Below are positions 63,348 through 64,000 of a stretch of DNA of 64,000 nt, piece after piece. The notes beneath the pieces are model-generated. The model did not search any database. It was not told the DNA's origin and worked only from the letters and a program-made list of their open reading frames with translations. A program made the position numbers and the translations under genes. The stretch comes from Schizophyllum amplum (lineage: Eukaryota > Basidiomycota > Agaricomycetes > Agaricales > Schizophyllaceae). Location: contig VDMD01000016.1 in NCBI GenBank assembly GCA_007026445.1, positions 1 to 64,000 on the forward strand, in the 5' to 3' direction. The first letter of the stretch is position 1. Every line of letters starts with the position of its first letter.

Positions 63348-64000
63348 ATGTCCGACGATGTGCTCGCTGCCATGGGTATCTCCGGCTTTGGCAAGGCCTC
63401 GAAGAAGAAACAGCTTGACCCCATGAGATTCGACAAGAATAAGGTGCGTCGCTCGGCCTCCCGATTTGTACTGCAGCTAACCAAGTGAACAGCGAGATGA
63501 TATCGTCATGGGCGAAGCCCCGGAGAAGTCAGTAGCGCCTTCGGGGCCTGCCCAGGGTCCCTCTGCTGGCCCCCAGTCTCGCAGCGCATCGCCTACGCCA
63601 GGACCGTCCACCCAACAAGACGACAAGCAGCAGGAAGACGCTGACGAGCCTGAATACGATCCTGAAGAGGAGTACGCCGACGATGCACCTCAGTTCCCCA
63701 TCACCCACGAGATAATTCTCAAGGACCACACGAAAGTCGTCTCGGCGCTGACGCTCGATCCCTCGGGCGCTCGCGTCCTGTCCGGCTCGCACGACTATGA
63801 CTGCAAGCTATGGGACTTTGGTGGAATGGATATGCGGTGTAAGCCCTTCAAAAGCTGGGAACCGGCAGGGACTTATTATGTGCGTCTTTTCAGAGAGCTG
63901 GTGATTTATGGCTGAGCCCCATGTCAGGTCCACGACGCCAAGTATTCTTTGGACGGTCAGCGCTTCCTGGTTGCATCTGGGACGACGCAGGCACGATTGT
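63348..64000 (+). CDS. WD-repeat protein, WDR70-like (partial, runs off window)
   Basis: Starts MSDDVLAAMGISGFGKASKKKQLDPMRFDKNK at 63348. Exon 2 (from about 63493) has a disordered Ser/Pro-rich stretch, an acidic part (DADEPEYDPEEEYADDAP) and PITHEIILKDHTKVVSALTLDPSGARVLSGSHDYDCKLWDFGGMDMRCKPFKSWEP, which matches the first WD repeat of the WDR70 family, including the GMD that follows it. Exon 3 begins VHDAKYSLDGQRFLVASGTTQARL and continues beyond the window. Human WDR70 acts with the DDB1-CUL4 ligase in the DNA-damage response and H2B ubiquitination; the fungal role is not established. No frame problems in the visible part. Confidence 0.85.

Noticed and set aside
1..64000. CRISPR arrays, tRNA or rRNA genes, bacterial-type operons
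   Set aside because: None seen; the window is fungal nuclear DNA. I looked by eye for tRNA B-box motifs and found none convincing, though short tRNAs could be missed without a covariance search.

Overview
The window looks like nuclear DNA of a filamentous basidiomycete, most likely a wood-associated agaricomycete (polypore-like). Almost every gene is cut by many introns of roughly 45-60 nt with GT...CTGAC/CTAAC...AG signals. Genes are dense on both strands, coding DNA is GC-rich, and the recognisable proteins are fungal: Pom33/Tts1, Mug70-like CBS-PB1, SAGA Sgf11, UPF0658, Urb2, a CE16-type esterase and an X325/BIM1-like copper protein. No operons, CRISPR arrays, rRNA genes or convincing tRNA genes were seen. 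Gene coordinates below are whole CDS spans including introns.

Layout. 0-10 kb: Yippee-like protein, an F-box protein, Has1 DEAD-box helicase, Pom33/Tts1 membrane protein, a small membrane protein, and a Mug70-like CBS/PB1 protein. 10-25 kb: two zinc-finger-like orphan proteins flanking a secreted SGNH esterase, Sgf11, peptidyl-tRNA hydrolase 2 (Pth2), a UPF0658 membrane protein, Bet1 SNARE, Ulp1 SUMO protease and a second F-box paralogue. 25-35 kb is the accessory part: a tandem pair of orphan genes sharing an MPKDT start, a second and apparently catalytically dead Pth2 copy, a small secreted Gly-rich protein with an internal module duplication, and a 2.7-kb inverted-repeat mobile element with a 10-bp target duplication. 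35-56 kb is housekeeping: Mpv17/PMP22, Utp4, Tim10, a SERF/zinc-finger protein, threonine aldolase, Urb2/Npa2, an RWD-RBR ubiquitin ligase, a multi-KH protein, V-ATPase subunit C and a two-domain sulfurtransferase. 56-64 kb: an orphan gene, an X325/BIM1-like GPI-anchored copper protein next to a CTR copper transporter, an orphan gene, frataxin, a single-domain rhodanese, and the start of a WDR70-like protein that runs off the window.

How genes relate. Most neighbours have unrelated housekeeping roles. Three functional themes stand out. Ribosome and translation genes are scattered (Has1, Utp4, Urb2, Pth2). The BIM1-like protein and the CTR transporter form a plausible copper-acquisition pair. 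The 25-35 kb stretch holds lineage-specific duplicates plus the mobile element.

Caution on sequence quality. At least a dozen otherwise intact conserved genes need one or more single-base corrections to read through, mostly a missing base and sometimes an extra base in a homopolymer. I read these as assembly indels rather than pseudogenes, and each is flagged in its entry.
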